From: Bacteroidota bacterium | Lineage (GTDB): Bacteria > Bacteroidota > Bacteroidia > Cytophagales > Cyclobacteriaceae | Length of the DNA stretch: 64,000 nt | Assembly: GCA_018266395.1 (NCBI GenBank) | Contig: JAFEAM010000016.1 | Location: 113,305 to 177,304 of the forward strand | Direction: 5' to 3' | Part shown: positions 56,901 through 64,000 of the stretch, piece after piece | How positions within the stretch are numbered: position 1 is the stretch's first letter | Layout: every line of letters begins with the position of its first letter | The notes under the pieces: generated by a model | The model's database searches: none | Seen by the model: only the letters and a program-made list of their open reading frames with translations | Told to the model about the DNA's origin: nothing | Made by a program: the position numbers and the translations under genes

Positions 56901-57662
56901 GGGCTATCTGCTTCATTACTACTTGCCGAATCCCCTGAGGCGAAAAGCCCGGAAAAAGCCTGTGTAGCCTTTGCCCCTGTTTTTACGGATGTGAACAATA
57001 CCAACTTCCTCGTCAAAGGTTGTGAGAGGTTCTACGAAGGTGCTGAATACCAACAAAAAGATACACGTGCATTTTCCATGGATGGAAGGTATATCGCCCC
57101 CCTGCCGGCAACGGAGACAGAAGTTACGAACATTACAAAACTGTTGAAGGACAAGAACCTTTTCGCAACGTACTTTCTTTTGAGGGATGCAAGGGAAGAA
57201 GTGGTGAAATCGGGCGAACTGGAACAATACCGGTACATACATTTTGCCACACACGGTATCATCAATGACCAAAACCCTCGGTTATCAGGCTTGCTCCTTT
57301 CTCAGGACAGCACCAGCTCGGAAGACGGTATCTTGTATTCAGGTGAAATCTACAGTCTGAAACTGAATGCCGAACTCGTGGTGTTGTCTGCGTGCGAAAC
57401 GGGCCTGGGTAAAATTGTCCAGGGTGAAGGTGTAATGGGCCTGACGAGAGGGTGGCTTTATGCGGGCACAAAAAATATCATCGTCTCATTATGGAAGGTG
57501 GCTGATGCATCCACATCAGAGTTGATGATCGAGTTCTACAATCATTTGCTTGAGGGCCGATCCAAATCAGCGGCATTAAGGTCCGCCAAGATGAAACTCC
57601 TGGCCAATGATGAATACGCTGATCCATACTATTGGGCCCCCTTTGTACTAATTGGCCGCTAG
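53949..57662 (+). CDS. TPR-rich protein with C-terminal CHAT caspase-like domain
   Basis: 1,237 residues. Start is TTG 53949 or GTG 53955; no ATG precedes the signal-like segment PRILLFLLILLTQPCLAQ. The middle (about 30-700) is helical with TPR-type pairs such as EGLGHNYFYSGKLKEALSFI and GNIYGAMNETDKAIEYY. The C-terminal CHAT domain starts around residue 890 (LIEYFLGEENLFACVV) and has the full dyad: His1102 in HFATHG and Cys1149 in LSACETG, plus GEGVMGLTRGWLYAG. It is predicted to be a caspase-like cysteine protease; some relatives act in defence or regulated cell death. A signal peptide suggests it works outside the cytoplasm. The protease target is unknown. Confidence 0.85.
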   Translation: MFVSLCPRILLFLLILLTQPCLAQEGTSQRYRSKADSLFSRNSYGGAAELFEKAYVEAKKVNDNDQARYALDGKRACLDCMNEFDHALTTAKLLESEYPDKGARFKPRYLNCRRTITAPRLAYMEKMSRLAIYSRAHDYSTQSIKEFHDILQKNVQSYMEQVGPQFQKDNFRSSLTYLMTMNLYVPSFIGQKKGPDQIADSIQGVSLYQKSMTHPDSNAWYLWKSSILFVRANAWNVDRILRFAEKWKSDRKLADEIVRAYQWYYTENKNYAKAFEYASGYRGRTLILQMANDWKINPSAPQSDTTATWLVFEKAGKYNSSHLYDSALLNYCKAAKRYALQFNWKQYVTCMLKSADAANALPYHGYQRNYFLDLETTWDYLFHAQEICEVTYPNSYLHGISLFRVADYLRETDDPDQSKDYFEKARSVFSTLQERSSFEGWSIFRLGNFLEYEDDYEESINHYSKALTIGQQTRDNILLADVYEGLGHNYFYSGKLKEALSFIDKSQTVDTPPADKAKRHANLDLVRGNIYGAMNETDKAIEYYRKANIYYKTSADTVNELLVCRNMIQTLWNSGKNYDVDPIFTRAIKLLDFDAMTARPDPDLKEMGIRFLNMIAEESNGRKNAMEYVSRAIMLNFYREVDFREYDPSAPNDPPLSSSLNENQDGYFNGRLLLESYQIRATLYMDRFKRKKDRGMLEQAIRTYIKSDSLIDRIRRRSVSESSKLDLAESASSLYEEALAAVNEAWKITGKAEYKEMAFHFIEKSKAGVLRNALAEVSARAGITIPDSLLSKEKSVKARINNLELQRSKMPDNETAATVDAQLLELHRQLRNILNSYETGFPSYYKLKHSNQVIAVAAVMQKLSKEEALIEYFLGEENLFACVVTKDKIDLVRIPTDSTLGKNIKAMRNSITLQLSDEFLKYSAKVYASILAPVRQQLPGGVIRLMIIPDGLLNYVPFESLTQSGSQGSYKTMPFLMKEFEVSYGLSASLLLAESPEAKSPEKACVAFAPVFTDVNNTNFLVKGCERFYEGAEYQQKDTRAFSMDGRYIAPLPATETEVTNITKLLKDKNLFATYFLLRDAREEVVKSGELEQYRYIHFATHGIINDQNPRLSGLLLSQDSTSSEDGILYSGEIYSLKLNAELVVLSACETGLGKIVQGEGVMGLTRGWLYAGTKNIIVSLWKVADASTSELMIEFYNHLLEGRSKSAALRSAKMKLLANDEYADPYYWAPFVLIGR

Positions 57663-57679
57663 TTCCAAATCAGAAAGGT

Positions 57680-59140
57680 CTAATTGTTGACGGGATTATA
57701 CAGATACTTCTGACTTACAAAATCAAATAGGGTCAGTCTCCTCATATCATAGTAAGAAGTCCAGAAGGAACGCAGCGCATTGATATATGCACGCTTTGCA
57801 TTGTCTTTTTCCGTAAGGGCAATGCCAAGGTTGGTGATATCGATCTTTCCAATCAGGTAGCGATTCTGCGCAACGGTATAACGCTTCAATGCAACCTCAT
57901 CCGATTTCCTGGTGATCTCCAACTGGAGATAAAGCATCTCGAACTGCCGGACCTTGGTAATGATCTCCTGCTCAAAGGTCACTTCATCCTGGGCGATAAC
58001 ATAATCGTTCAGCCTTTTGGTGGCATAGGCCGTCTGCATCTGGGCCCTCCTCCGTCCCCAGTCAAGCACGGGGATATTGAATGTGACATTCGCTACCTGT
58101 TGCTTGGTGGTATTCTCATACAATCCGCCCAGTGTAGGTCCCACATTATTCAAACCGTAAGAGGCCTGCACGGATACCTGGTAAAGTTGCCCTCGTGTCT
58201 GCGCTACGGCAGCATCAGCTTCCAGCTTACGCCGCTCAAATGCGATATAAGCTGACCTGGTTTCCTTGGCATATCGCAGCGCATCTTCTTCCGTGATAAT
58301 CATCGTGGGAATCTGATCAGGCAACAGCAGCTCAAACGCTTCGCCTGTACGCAGTCCCATGTAGGTGCGCAACTGCAGACTTGCGTTCTGCAGCGACAAA
58401 GATGCCTGTCCAACATCCTGCCTGGATTTGAGGAGTTGAAGTTCCACCTGAAGCAACTTGTCTTCTGAGGTGGTCCCGATGTTGTAACGGCCCTGCTCAA
58501 TCTTATAGATCGTGTCGTTATTAGCCAGGTTGTAGGTGGCGATTTGGAGATTAACCTGGGCGTCCATCACATTAAAGAAATTATCTGCCGCATCCCGTGC
58601 GATCTGTTCCATACCCTCGGCATAGTCCCGCAGCGACTCCTCGTAGCGTATTGGCTCGATTAACTTGTCCCATTTATACCGATTATACGCCAGTAGCGGC
58701 TGATTGAGCGCAATGTTGAGCGGCGCACCATTCCACTGCACAGTATTACCGTTGAGATCCTTGAAGTAGTTATAACTGGAGCCCACCGAAATCGTACCGT
58801 TGGTCCATTGTATCGGTTGCTGGAGAGCAAATCCCACACCGGGGTTTAACTGATTCACCGGGAGGTAGATGATGGAACCATCGGGCTGGCGGACCGGTGT
58901 AATACTGTTCGTGTACAATGCCCCGCCTCCGCTGTTCATCCGGATTTGCGGATTGTAGTTGGTCTTGTAAAAGCGGTATTGCCAATAACGCGTTTCCCTC
59001 CTCGTCTCATTCTGTTTGAAAACAGGCGACTGGGATTGCGCCCGGTGAATAACGTCCTCCAGTGTAAAACGGTTTTGTCCAAACGACCCATGCAACGCCG
59101 TAGCAAGAGTCAAAACGGTAAGGAGAATAGTTTTACTCAT
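57680..59140 (-). CDS. TolC family outer-membrane efflux protein
   Basis: 486 residues with a signal peptide (ILLTVLTLATALHGSFGQ). TolC-type repeats of long helices are seen: GRYNIGTTSEDKLLQVELQLLKSRQDV and KRYTVAQNRYLIGKIDITNLGIALTEKD, each with the xNxG-type turn. It is the last gene of the operon with the permease and adaptor, forming the outer-membrane channel of a tripartite exporter. Its start overlaps the permease stop by 8 bp. It converges on the CHAT gene with 17 bp between stops. Confidence 0.9.
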   Translation of the reverse strand: MSKTILLTVLTLATALHGSFGQNRFTLEDVIHRAQSQSPVFKQNETRRETRYWQYRFYKTNYNPQIRMNSGGGALYTNSITPVRQPDGSIIYLPVNQLNPGVGFALQQPIQWTNGTISVGSSYNYFKDLNGNTVQWNGAPLNIALNQPLLAYNRYKWDKLIEPIRYEESLRDYAEGMEQIARDAADNFFNVMDAQVNLQIATYNLANNDTIYKIEQGRYNIGTTSEDKLLQVELQLLKSRQDVGQASLSLQNASLQLRTYMGLRTGEAFELLLPDQIPTMIITEEDALRYAKETRSAYIAFERRKLEADAAVAQTRGQLYQVSVQASYGLNNVGPTLGGLYENTTKQQVANVTFNIPVLDWGRRRAQMQTAYATKRLNDYVIAQDEVTFEQEIITKVRQFEMLYLQLEITRKSDEVALKRYTVAQNRYLIGKIDITNLGIALTEKDNAKRAYINALRSFWTSYYDMRRLTLFDFVSQKYLYNPVNN

Positions 59141-60515
59141 ATCGGAGAGAAGCTATGGGATCCTGATTCGCAGCACGACGGGCCGGGGCAATTCCAAAGA
59201 TCAGCCCAACGGTGGCCGCCACACCAAATGAAAGCACAATGGACATGAAACTGATGATGGTTGGGATGCCGGCCACGCTGGATACCAACAAAGCCATTAC
59301 GACGCCCAGCACAACGCCGATGATGCCTCCTGAGACACTGATCAATATCGCTTCAAACAGAAATTGCTGGATAACGTCGAGTTTCTTTGCCCCGATGGCC
59401 AAACGTAATCCGATCTCCTTGATGCGCTCCAACACAGAGGCCAGCATGATATTCATGATGCCAATTCCTCCGACCAGCAATGAAATCCCTGCAATTGCTC
59501 CCAAAACATAGTTGAAGATGTCGTTGGTGCGCTGCTGCTGCTTCAACAGTAATTCCGGAATCTCAATTTCAAAGTCCACAACCTCATAATGCTTCCGGGT
59601 CAGCAGCCTGGAAATGATTTCTGCCACGTTCTGGATCTTGTGCGTTTCCTCCACCTGTATCACCAGCCGGTCCAACTGATGATAGTTCTTCTTGTCCTTT
59701 TCATCCTCCGTAGCATTCTGATCCGTTCCGAAAATCATCCCCCGGCTCCTCATTGCCGCCAGCCGCAATTCCTCAGCGGTGATCATATCCCTGTTTTCGT
59801 AGCGTATGAGAACAGTTTGCAGCGGTGAATAGATGTCCATGTTGAAGTCCCGGATGCCTAGCTTGCTGATACTCGTCTGTGAAACGATGCGTTCATTCAT
59901 CACGCCGATGATCGTAAGCCAGTGCGGTCCCACTTTGATGTTCTTGCCAATGGGATCCTCCGTTGGAAAGAATTTACTCTTGACCGCATAGCCGATAATG
60001 CACACTGGCGCACCAAGCTTCATCTGCTCTTCATTAAACATCGTCCCATCCGCCAGCTCAAAGTCGTAGATTTCAAAATAAGCGGGTGCCACACCCACCA
60101 GTTTGGCCGACCTCCTGAGCCCGTTTCGAATGACATGGGTATTCAGTATGATCTCCGGCGAATTCTTTGTTATGCCTGGGATCGTCGATATGATATTGTG
60201 AAGATCCCGCATAGTGAGACCAGGCGAGAACTTTCTCTTCTCCTTCTTGCCGGAGGCCTGCTCGTTGAGCTTTTCTTCCTTCTGTTCAATGATGGGTTTG
60301 ATGACAATGTTATTCACACCTACCAGTTTGATCTGGTTAAGAATTTCCTGTTGGGCCCCATTCCCAATAGCCAGCATGGCGATGACAGCGGCCACCCCAA
60401 AAATGATACCCAGTGCGGTGAGAAGTGAACGGATCTTATTGGCAAACACTGCATCAAGGGCGATCAGCAGGTTGGCAAGTACCCTGGGTGCGAGCAACTG
60501 TGAGAGGAACTTCAC
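59133..60515 (-). CDS. MacB-type ABC transporter permease without fused ATPase
   Basis: 460 residues: an N-terminal helix (ALGIIFGVAAVIAML), a MacB_PCD periplasmic domain (about 60-300), and a C-terminal FtsX block with three helices. The motif ERIKEIGLRLAIGAKK after the second helix and ARRAANQDPIASLRYE at the end are typical MacB permease features. E. coli MacB has the ATPase fused; here it is absent, so an ATPase must be supplied by another locus. It is 3 bp after the adaptor gene. Confidence 0.92.
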   Translation of the reverse strand: MKFLSQLLAPRVLANLLIALDAVFANKIRSLLTALGIIFGVAAVIAMLAIGNGAQQEILNQIKLVGVNNIVIKPIIEQKEEKLNEQASGKKEKRKFSPGLTMRDLHNIISTIPGITKNSPEIILNTHVIRNGLRRSAKLVGVAPAYFEIYDFELADGTMFNEEQMKLGAPVCIIGYAVKSKFFPTEDPIGKNIKVGPHWLTIIGVMNERIVSQTSISKLGIRDFNMDIYSPLQTVLIRYENRDMITAEELRLAAMRSRGMIFGTDQNATEDEKDKKNYHQLDRLVIQVEETHKIQNVAEIISRLLTRKHYEVVDFEIEIPELLLKQQQRTNDIFNYVLGAIAGISLLVGGIGIMNIMLASVLERIKEIGLRLAIGAKKLDVIQQFLFEAILISVSGGIIGVVLGVVMALLVSSVAGIPTIISFMSIVLSFGVAATVGLIFGIAPARRAANQDPIASLRYE

Positions 60516-60518
60516 AAG

Positions 60519-61847
60519 CTATTTGGAAACAGGTTGTGCAGCTATCTTGTTGTCAGTCTGGCCGGAACCGGCCTCCTTTTTCTTCCTCTTGCCATTCATT
60601 TCAGGCAGCAGTTCAATATCTTCCTCCTCCAGTCCAGGTGGAATGGATAAGTAAACTTTATCATTCGTATTCAGTCCCGACAATATCACAGCATCATTGG
60701 CATTGGTTTCACCCACAATAATCTCCTGCTTGATTGTCTTCAGTCCTTTCTTGCGGTACACATAAGTAATGGAATCTGCCTGGCTGTGCAGGCACTCCAG
60801 GGGAATGTACAGCGCGCTATCCAGCACACTTGCCACGATCTTGTTGCTGGTGGTCATTGAAGGCCTTAATGTGGCATCGGTACCTGCGATTTCAACTGAC
60901 ACTTCAAAGACCTTTGCGTCCGAGTTTGGTCGCTGCTCCCCTACATTGGCCACCTTGGTCACCATGCCCTTGAGTTTCTTGTCCGGATAGGCATCCAGAC
61001 CAATATCCACAGACTGCCCAATCTTCACCTTTCGGACGTCCACTTCATTTACGTAAGTCTTGGACTGCATTTTGGTAAGATCCGGAAGCGTGGCCACAGT
61101 AGGCTCCCACATCTGTATTTGTGAACCGGCCTTGATCGGCTTCCCATCCCAACCTTTCTCATAAATCACCATGCCGGCTTCAGGCGCTGTTACGTTGAAT
61201 GACTCGAGTACCTTGGTCATGCTTTCGAACTCAGACTTCACCTTTCGCAGTTCGGCATCCACCTCCCTCATCTTCTCAATATTCTGTTTCTTTTTGATCT
61301 TGTTGTTCTCTATGGCCTGATCGTAGGCGCGCTTCGCTTTGTCAAGATCAATTTCTCTTTGCTTGATGGTTGCCGGTGGTTCAAATTTGGATTGTTCAAG
61401 CAGGATCTCTTTTTCCTCCACACTATAGTGAAGGTTGATCAGTTCATCCCTGGACTGGCGCATTTGCAGGGTGGTGTCGAGCTGCGTCTGATTGAATTTT
61501 GAGACAGCCTTATCGAGTTCAATCTGTTTGGCAGTAAATTTATTCTGAAATTCGGAACGGTCGAGGGTGGCCACCCAGTCACCTTTCTTGACTACGGTGC
61601 CCTCATCGATAATGCTCTGAATGGTGACCTGCCATATCTGAAAATTGCGTAGCGATTGCGGGCCGAGAATCTTCACAGAGTTCTTGGCTTCGAGTTCGCC
61701 GGTGGTTTCTATCTCCACCCTGAATTTGCCCGATCTTACGGAGGTGAGGATGTCCTGGGCTTCACTGCCTTCATCACCCCGCACCATCAGGTATCCGACC
61801 AGCAATACGCCGAGGATCCCGGCTGCAATGATGAGTTTTCTTTTCAT
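60519..61847 (-). CDS. MacA/HlyD-type periplasmic adaptor
   Basis: 442 residues with one N-terminal helix (LIIAAGILGVLLVGYLM). A biotinyl-lipoyl-like half (IDEGTVVKKGDWVATLD) leads to a long coiled coil (about 100-230), then the second half (FNVTAPEAGMVIYEKG) and a beta-barrel domain with VDIGLDAYPDKKLKGMVTKVA. The C-terminus is Lys-rich. It joins inner-membrane permease and TolC. First gene of the exporter operon, start next to an inverted repeat. Confidence 0.9.
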   Translation of the reverse strand: MKRKLIIAAGILGVLLVGYLMVRGDEGSEAQDILTSVRSGKFRVEIETTGELEAKNSVKILGPQSLRNFQIWQVTIQSIIDEGTVVKKGDWVATLDRSEFQNKFTAKQIELDKAVSKFNQTQLDTTLQMRQSRDELINLHYSVEEKEILLEQSKFEPPATIKQREIDLDKAKRAYDQAIENNKIKKKQNIEKMREVDAELRKVKSEFESMTKVLESFNVTAPEAGMVIYEKGWDGKPIKAGSQIQMWEPTVATLPDLTKMQSKTYVNEVDVRKVKIGQSVDIGLDAYPDKKLKGMVTKVANVGEQRPNSDAKVFEVSVEIAGTDATLRPSMTTSNKIVASVLDSALYIPLECLHSQADSITYVYRKKGLKTIKQEIIVGETNANDAVILSGLNTNDKVYLSIPPGLEEEDIELLPEMNGKRKKKEAGSGQTDNKIAAQPVSK

Positions 61848-61856
61848 GGGTTGAGG

Positions 61857-61894
61857 CGTTTAGGTAGGCCTTGCTGCGCTTCATCACCTAAACG
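61857..61894. promoter_or_regulatory. Inverted repeat upstream of the exporter operon
   Basis: Perfect 9-bp arms CGTTTAGGT (61857-61865) and ACCTAAACG (61886-61894) with 20 bp between, starting 10 bp before the adaptor ATG. A second small palindrome AAGGCA/TGCCTT follows at 61901-61918. Either may be a regulator site or leader hairpin. Confidence 0.4.
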
Positions 61895-62102
61895 GCGAAC
61901 AAGGCAGCAAATTGCCTTAACAGGTCTTATACTCATATCCCTGCAAGAAAGTTACATGCGGACACCTGGATTGTCTGATTCTTTTCGCCGAAAGGTCACT
62001 CACCTTGGATGATCGGGGAAGTTATTTAGTTGTATTACTCCTTTTAATTACTCAAAAAATGTCACCATTTACCGGAGAATCAGGTCGGTAGTATTAGAGC
62101 AA

Positions 62103-62383
62103 ATGCCTCCTAAGCCTACTCCTATCTTCAGGTTGAATCATCATTCACGTACAACTCTGGCGCGGCGTCTGTGACGCGTGCCGGAAACACGCCTGAACAA
62201 GACGTTAAACATTCATAACGAATAGATGGAGCAGTTGATTTTGGTTGAAGTTCAAATACAAACGGGAAGTCCATGGAATGGGCACTCGTGATAACCACAT
62301 CCGATATGGGCGCTTCACGGCACGCGCCGAAGGCGTCGCGCCAGGGCTTCAAGTTTTTGGATTTCACCATACTATTGGCGGAG
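62103..62383. repeat. REP/BIME-like repeat unit 1 (281 bp)
   Basis: First unit of the tandem array. It contains palindrome A (62157-62182) and palindrome B (62319-62344), which are inverted copies of one 26-bp sequence (21 of 26 positions match), 162 bp apart. The unit starts with atgcctcctaagcctact and ends before the next atgcttcct. It has more base changes than units 2 and 3 (for example cataacgaatagatgga), so it may be the oldest copy. Confidence 0.85.
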
Positions 62384-62634
62384 ATGCTTCCTCAACCTAC
62401 TCCTGTTTCAAGGTTGAATCATCATTCCCCATGCAAACCTGGCGCGGCGTCTGTGACGCGTGCCAGAACCACGCCTGAACAAGACGTTATACATCCATGC
62501 AGGATAGATGCGGCGCTTGATTTTGGCTGAAGTTCAAATGCAAACGGGAAGTCCACGGAATGGGCTTTCGTGATAACCCAAAGGCGTCGCGCCAGGGCTT
62601 CAATTTTTTGGATTTCATCATACTATTGGCGGAG
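62384..62634. repeat. REP/BIME-like repeat unit 2 (251 bp, truncated palindrome B)
   Basis: Nearly identical in linker sequence to unit 3. Palindrome A is intact (62439-62464). About 30 bp are missing between gataaccca and aaggcgtcg, which removes the first arm of palindrome B, leaving only its second half at 62581-62595. Confidence 0.85.
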
Positions 62635-62905
62635 ATGCTTCCTCAACCTACTCCTGTTTCGAGGTTGAATCATCATTCCCCATGCAAACCTGGCGCGGCG
62701 TCTGTGACGCGTGCCGGAAACACGCCTGAAGAAGACGTTATACATCCATGCAGGATAGATGCGGCGCTTGATTTTGGCTGAAGTTCAAATGCAAACAGGA
62801 AGTCCACGGAATGGGCATTTGTGAGAACCACCTCCGATATGGACGTTTTCATAGCACGCGCCGAAGGCGCCGCGCCAGGGCTTCAAGTTTGGATGTCCTC
62901 ATACT
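62635..62905. repeat. REP/BIME-like repeat unit 3 (about 271 bp)
   Basis: Contains A (62690-62715) and B (62853-62878). Similarity to the other units ends at atgtcctcatact, where the transposase region begins. B here carries gcgccgcgcc, a one-base change that removes the bulge mismatch. Confidence 0.85.
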
Positions 62906-62999
62906 GCATTGACGAATAGCCATGTTTCTTATAAAAACATCAGGAAAACATTCATCAACCATTGCCTTCGCTTCGCCGCCAGATTGCCATTTTTGACGC

Positions 63000-63560
63000 A
63001 TGTCTGAAAAGTACAAGTTCTTCGATCCAGGTGGGCTGTATTTTATTACGACCACAATAGTCGGCTGGGCCGATGTATTTACGCGACCCGAAATGCAGGA
63101 CATCATAGTCGATTCATTGAGATATTGCACACAAAAGAAGGGACTAAATATTCATGCCTGGTGTCTGATGCCAAGTCATCTCCATATGCTCTGCAGTACA
63201 TCAGGCCCATTACTGGAAAACACCATGCGCGATTTCAAGACTTTCACTTCCAAGGCTATTATTGAGTTTGCCAAAACTCCATACGAGAGCCGACGCGAAT
63301 GGATGCTGAAGTTATTTCATGATGCCGGCAAGGATTTGAGGCGAATTACCAACTTCAAAGTTTGGCAAGATGGCAACCATCCTATTTTATTGACTAAGTC
63401 AAAAATCGCAAGGCAGAAACTAGACTACATCCACGACAACCCTGTTGTAGCAGGAATAGTAGCAGAACCGGATCACTACCTGCACAGTTCGGCAAAGGAC
63501 TATTATAACACTGGAAAGGGATTGCTCCCTATCGAATTCATTGATTTATATATTCCTTGA
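63000..63560 (+). CDS. REP-associated tyrosine transposase (RAYT, Y1/HUH family)
   Basis: 186 residues, a single-domain Y1 transposase of the TnpA-REP group. The HUH metal-binding pair is in LMPSHLHML (His60 and His62), and the nucleophile is Tyr143 in KLDYIHDNPVVAGIV. The motif VWQDGNHPILL before it is typical of this group. RAYTs cut single-stranded DNA at REP hairpins and are usually single-copy, domesticated genes rather than insertion sequences. No second ORF and no target-site duplication are visible. Both sides are lined by A/B palindrome units, and the gene replaces the linker between B of unit 3 and A of unit 4. Reading frame and catalytic residues look intact. Confidence 0.92.
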   Translation: MSEKYKFFDPGGLYFITTTIVGWADVFTRPEMQDIIVDSLRYCTQKKGLNIHAWCLMPSHLHMLCSTSGPLLENTMRDFKTFTSKAIIEFAKTPYESRREWMLKLFHDAGKDLRRITNFKVWQDGNHPILLTKSKIARQKLDYIHDNPVVAGIVAEPDHYLHSSAKDYYNTGKGLLPIEFIDLYIP

Positions 63561-63629
63561 ACTGGCTGCGAGACATGCGCGTGACGTGAATCAAACCCAA
63601 GAGGATGGTAAACGACAGAACCGCGAGTT

Positions 63630-63817
63630 CTGGCGCGGCGTCTGTGACGAGTGCCGGAACCAAGCCGGAAGAAGACGTTAAACATCCATGCAGGATAGAT
63701 GGGTCGCTTGATTTTGGCTGAAGTTCAAATGCAAACGAGAAGTCCACGGAATGGGCATTTGTGAGAACCACCACCGATATGCGCGTTTCACGGCACGCGC
63801 CGAAGGCGTCGCGCCAA
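63630..63817. repeat. REP/BIME-like partial unit 4
   Basis: Starts at palindrome A (63630-63655, one base changed: gacgagtgcc) and ends with palindrome B (63792-63817). It lacks the left linker, whose place is taken by the transposase gene. Spacing A to B is again 162 bp. Confidence 0.8.
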
Positions 63818-63847
63818 GGATAGAATGCCGAATAGATGAGACGATGG

Positions 63848-63979
63848 AGTGCAAATGCAAAGGAACCTCACAGAATAGGCGTTCGTGATAACCACCTACG
63901 ATATGGGCGTTTCATGGCACGCGCCAAAGGCGTCGCGCCAGGGCTTCAAGTTTTGGATTTCATCATACTATTGGCGGAG
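63848..63979. repeat. REP/BIME-like partial unit 5
   Basis: Diverged left part, then palindrome B at 63916-63941 (loop changed to AAA) and the normal linker ggcttcaagttttggattt to atactattggcggag. No palindrome A is present. Confidence 0.75.
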
Positions 63980-64000
63980 ATGCTTCCTCAACCTACTCCT
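63980..64000. repeat. Start of repeat unit 6, cut by window end
   Basis: Begins with the unit head atgcttcctcaacctact, the same as units 2 and 3, so the array continues past the window. Confidence 0.8.

Noticed and set aside
62128-62781. Short open frames in the repeat units (both strands)
   Set aside because: They recur because the DNA repeats; the translated text ignores the palindromes and has no protein family signs.
63000-63560. IS200/IS605-type insertion sequence
   Set aside because: Single TnpA-like gene, no TnpB, RAYT-specific motifs and REP palindromes instead of IS ends.
62103-64000. CRISPR array
   Set aside because: Units are 250-281 bp with no short direct repeats and unique spacers, and no cas genes are near.

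Overview
This 64 kb window looks like chromosomal DNA of a free-living, aerobic member of the Bacteroidota, most likely in or near the Cytophagales. The evidence is gene content and signals: an alternative complex III plus cytochrome c oxidase operon (actABCDEF-coxBA), the long 652-residue form of IspG, a type IX secretion (T9SS) sorting domain at the first gene's C-terminus, tandem COX III genes, and a textbook Bacteroidota promoter (TTTG-N19-TAGATTTG) before actA. I saw no rRNA, tRNA, CRISPR array or prophage. The genus cannot be read from the sequence.

Layout. 1-4.5 kb: the 3' end of a giant T9SS-secreted PKD protein, open at the window edge. 4.6-8.4 kb: TerC, a DinB/BstA-like protein, an alpha/beta hydrolase overlapping a SRAP-fold protein that lacks two catalytic residues, and a lipoprotein. 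8.5-13.3 kb: a minus-strand group (SDR, ispG, DUF6728, MmcQ/YjbR) divergent from an MlaE/MlaF-type permease and ATPase pair. 13.4-19.6 kb: an FtsX/MacB-type permease and a very large NtrY-like histidine kinase.

19.6-36.5 kb is one long minus-strand respiratory block. Reading downstream from its promoter it encodes actA (six haem-c motifs), actB, actC, actD, actE, actF, coxB, coxA, ctaA, ctaB, two COX III genes, COX IV, a SCO-like protein without copper ligands, a DUF420 protein, a small CxxC membrane protein and a DUF983 protein. Together these form a menaquinol:cytochrome c oxidoreductase coupled to an aa3/caa3-type oxidase, with its haem A synthesis and assembly factors.

36.7-50.4 kb is a metabolic and cell-envelope mix: a membrane protein, a SolA-like flavoprotein, a lipoprotein aldose 1-epimerase, a conserved Bacteroidota protein often labelled 'asparagine synthetase B', a phosphofructokinase with the PPi-type D/K signature, a cytochrome P450, an endonuclease/exonuclease/phosphatase lipoprotein with a beta-barrel-like partner, and a two-subunit molybdenum hydroxylase. 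50.5-61.8 kb holds a tricorn-like protease, a TPR-CHAT protein with an intact His/Cys dyad, and a MacA/permease/TolC export operon without its ATPase.

62.1-64.0 kb is the most unusual region: tandem copies of a unit of about 250-281 bp, each carrying two inverted copies of a 26-bp imperfect palindrome, with a REP-associated tyrosine transposase (RAYT, HUH family) seated in the position of one inter-unit linker. A compensatory C-G to T-A change between the two palindrome types suggests the folded hairpin is under selection. This looks like a REP/BIME plus RAYT system in Bacteroidota, and the array runs off the end of the window.
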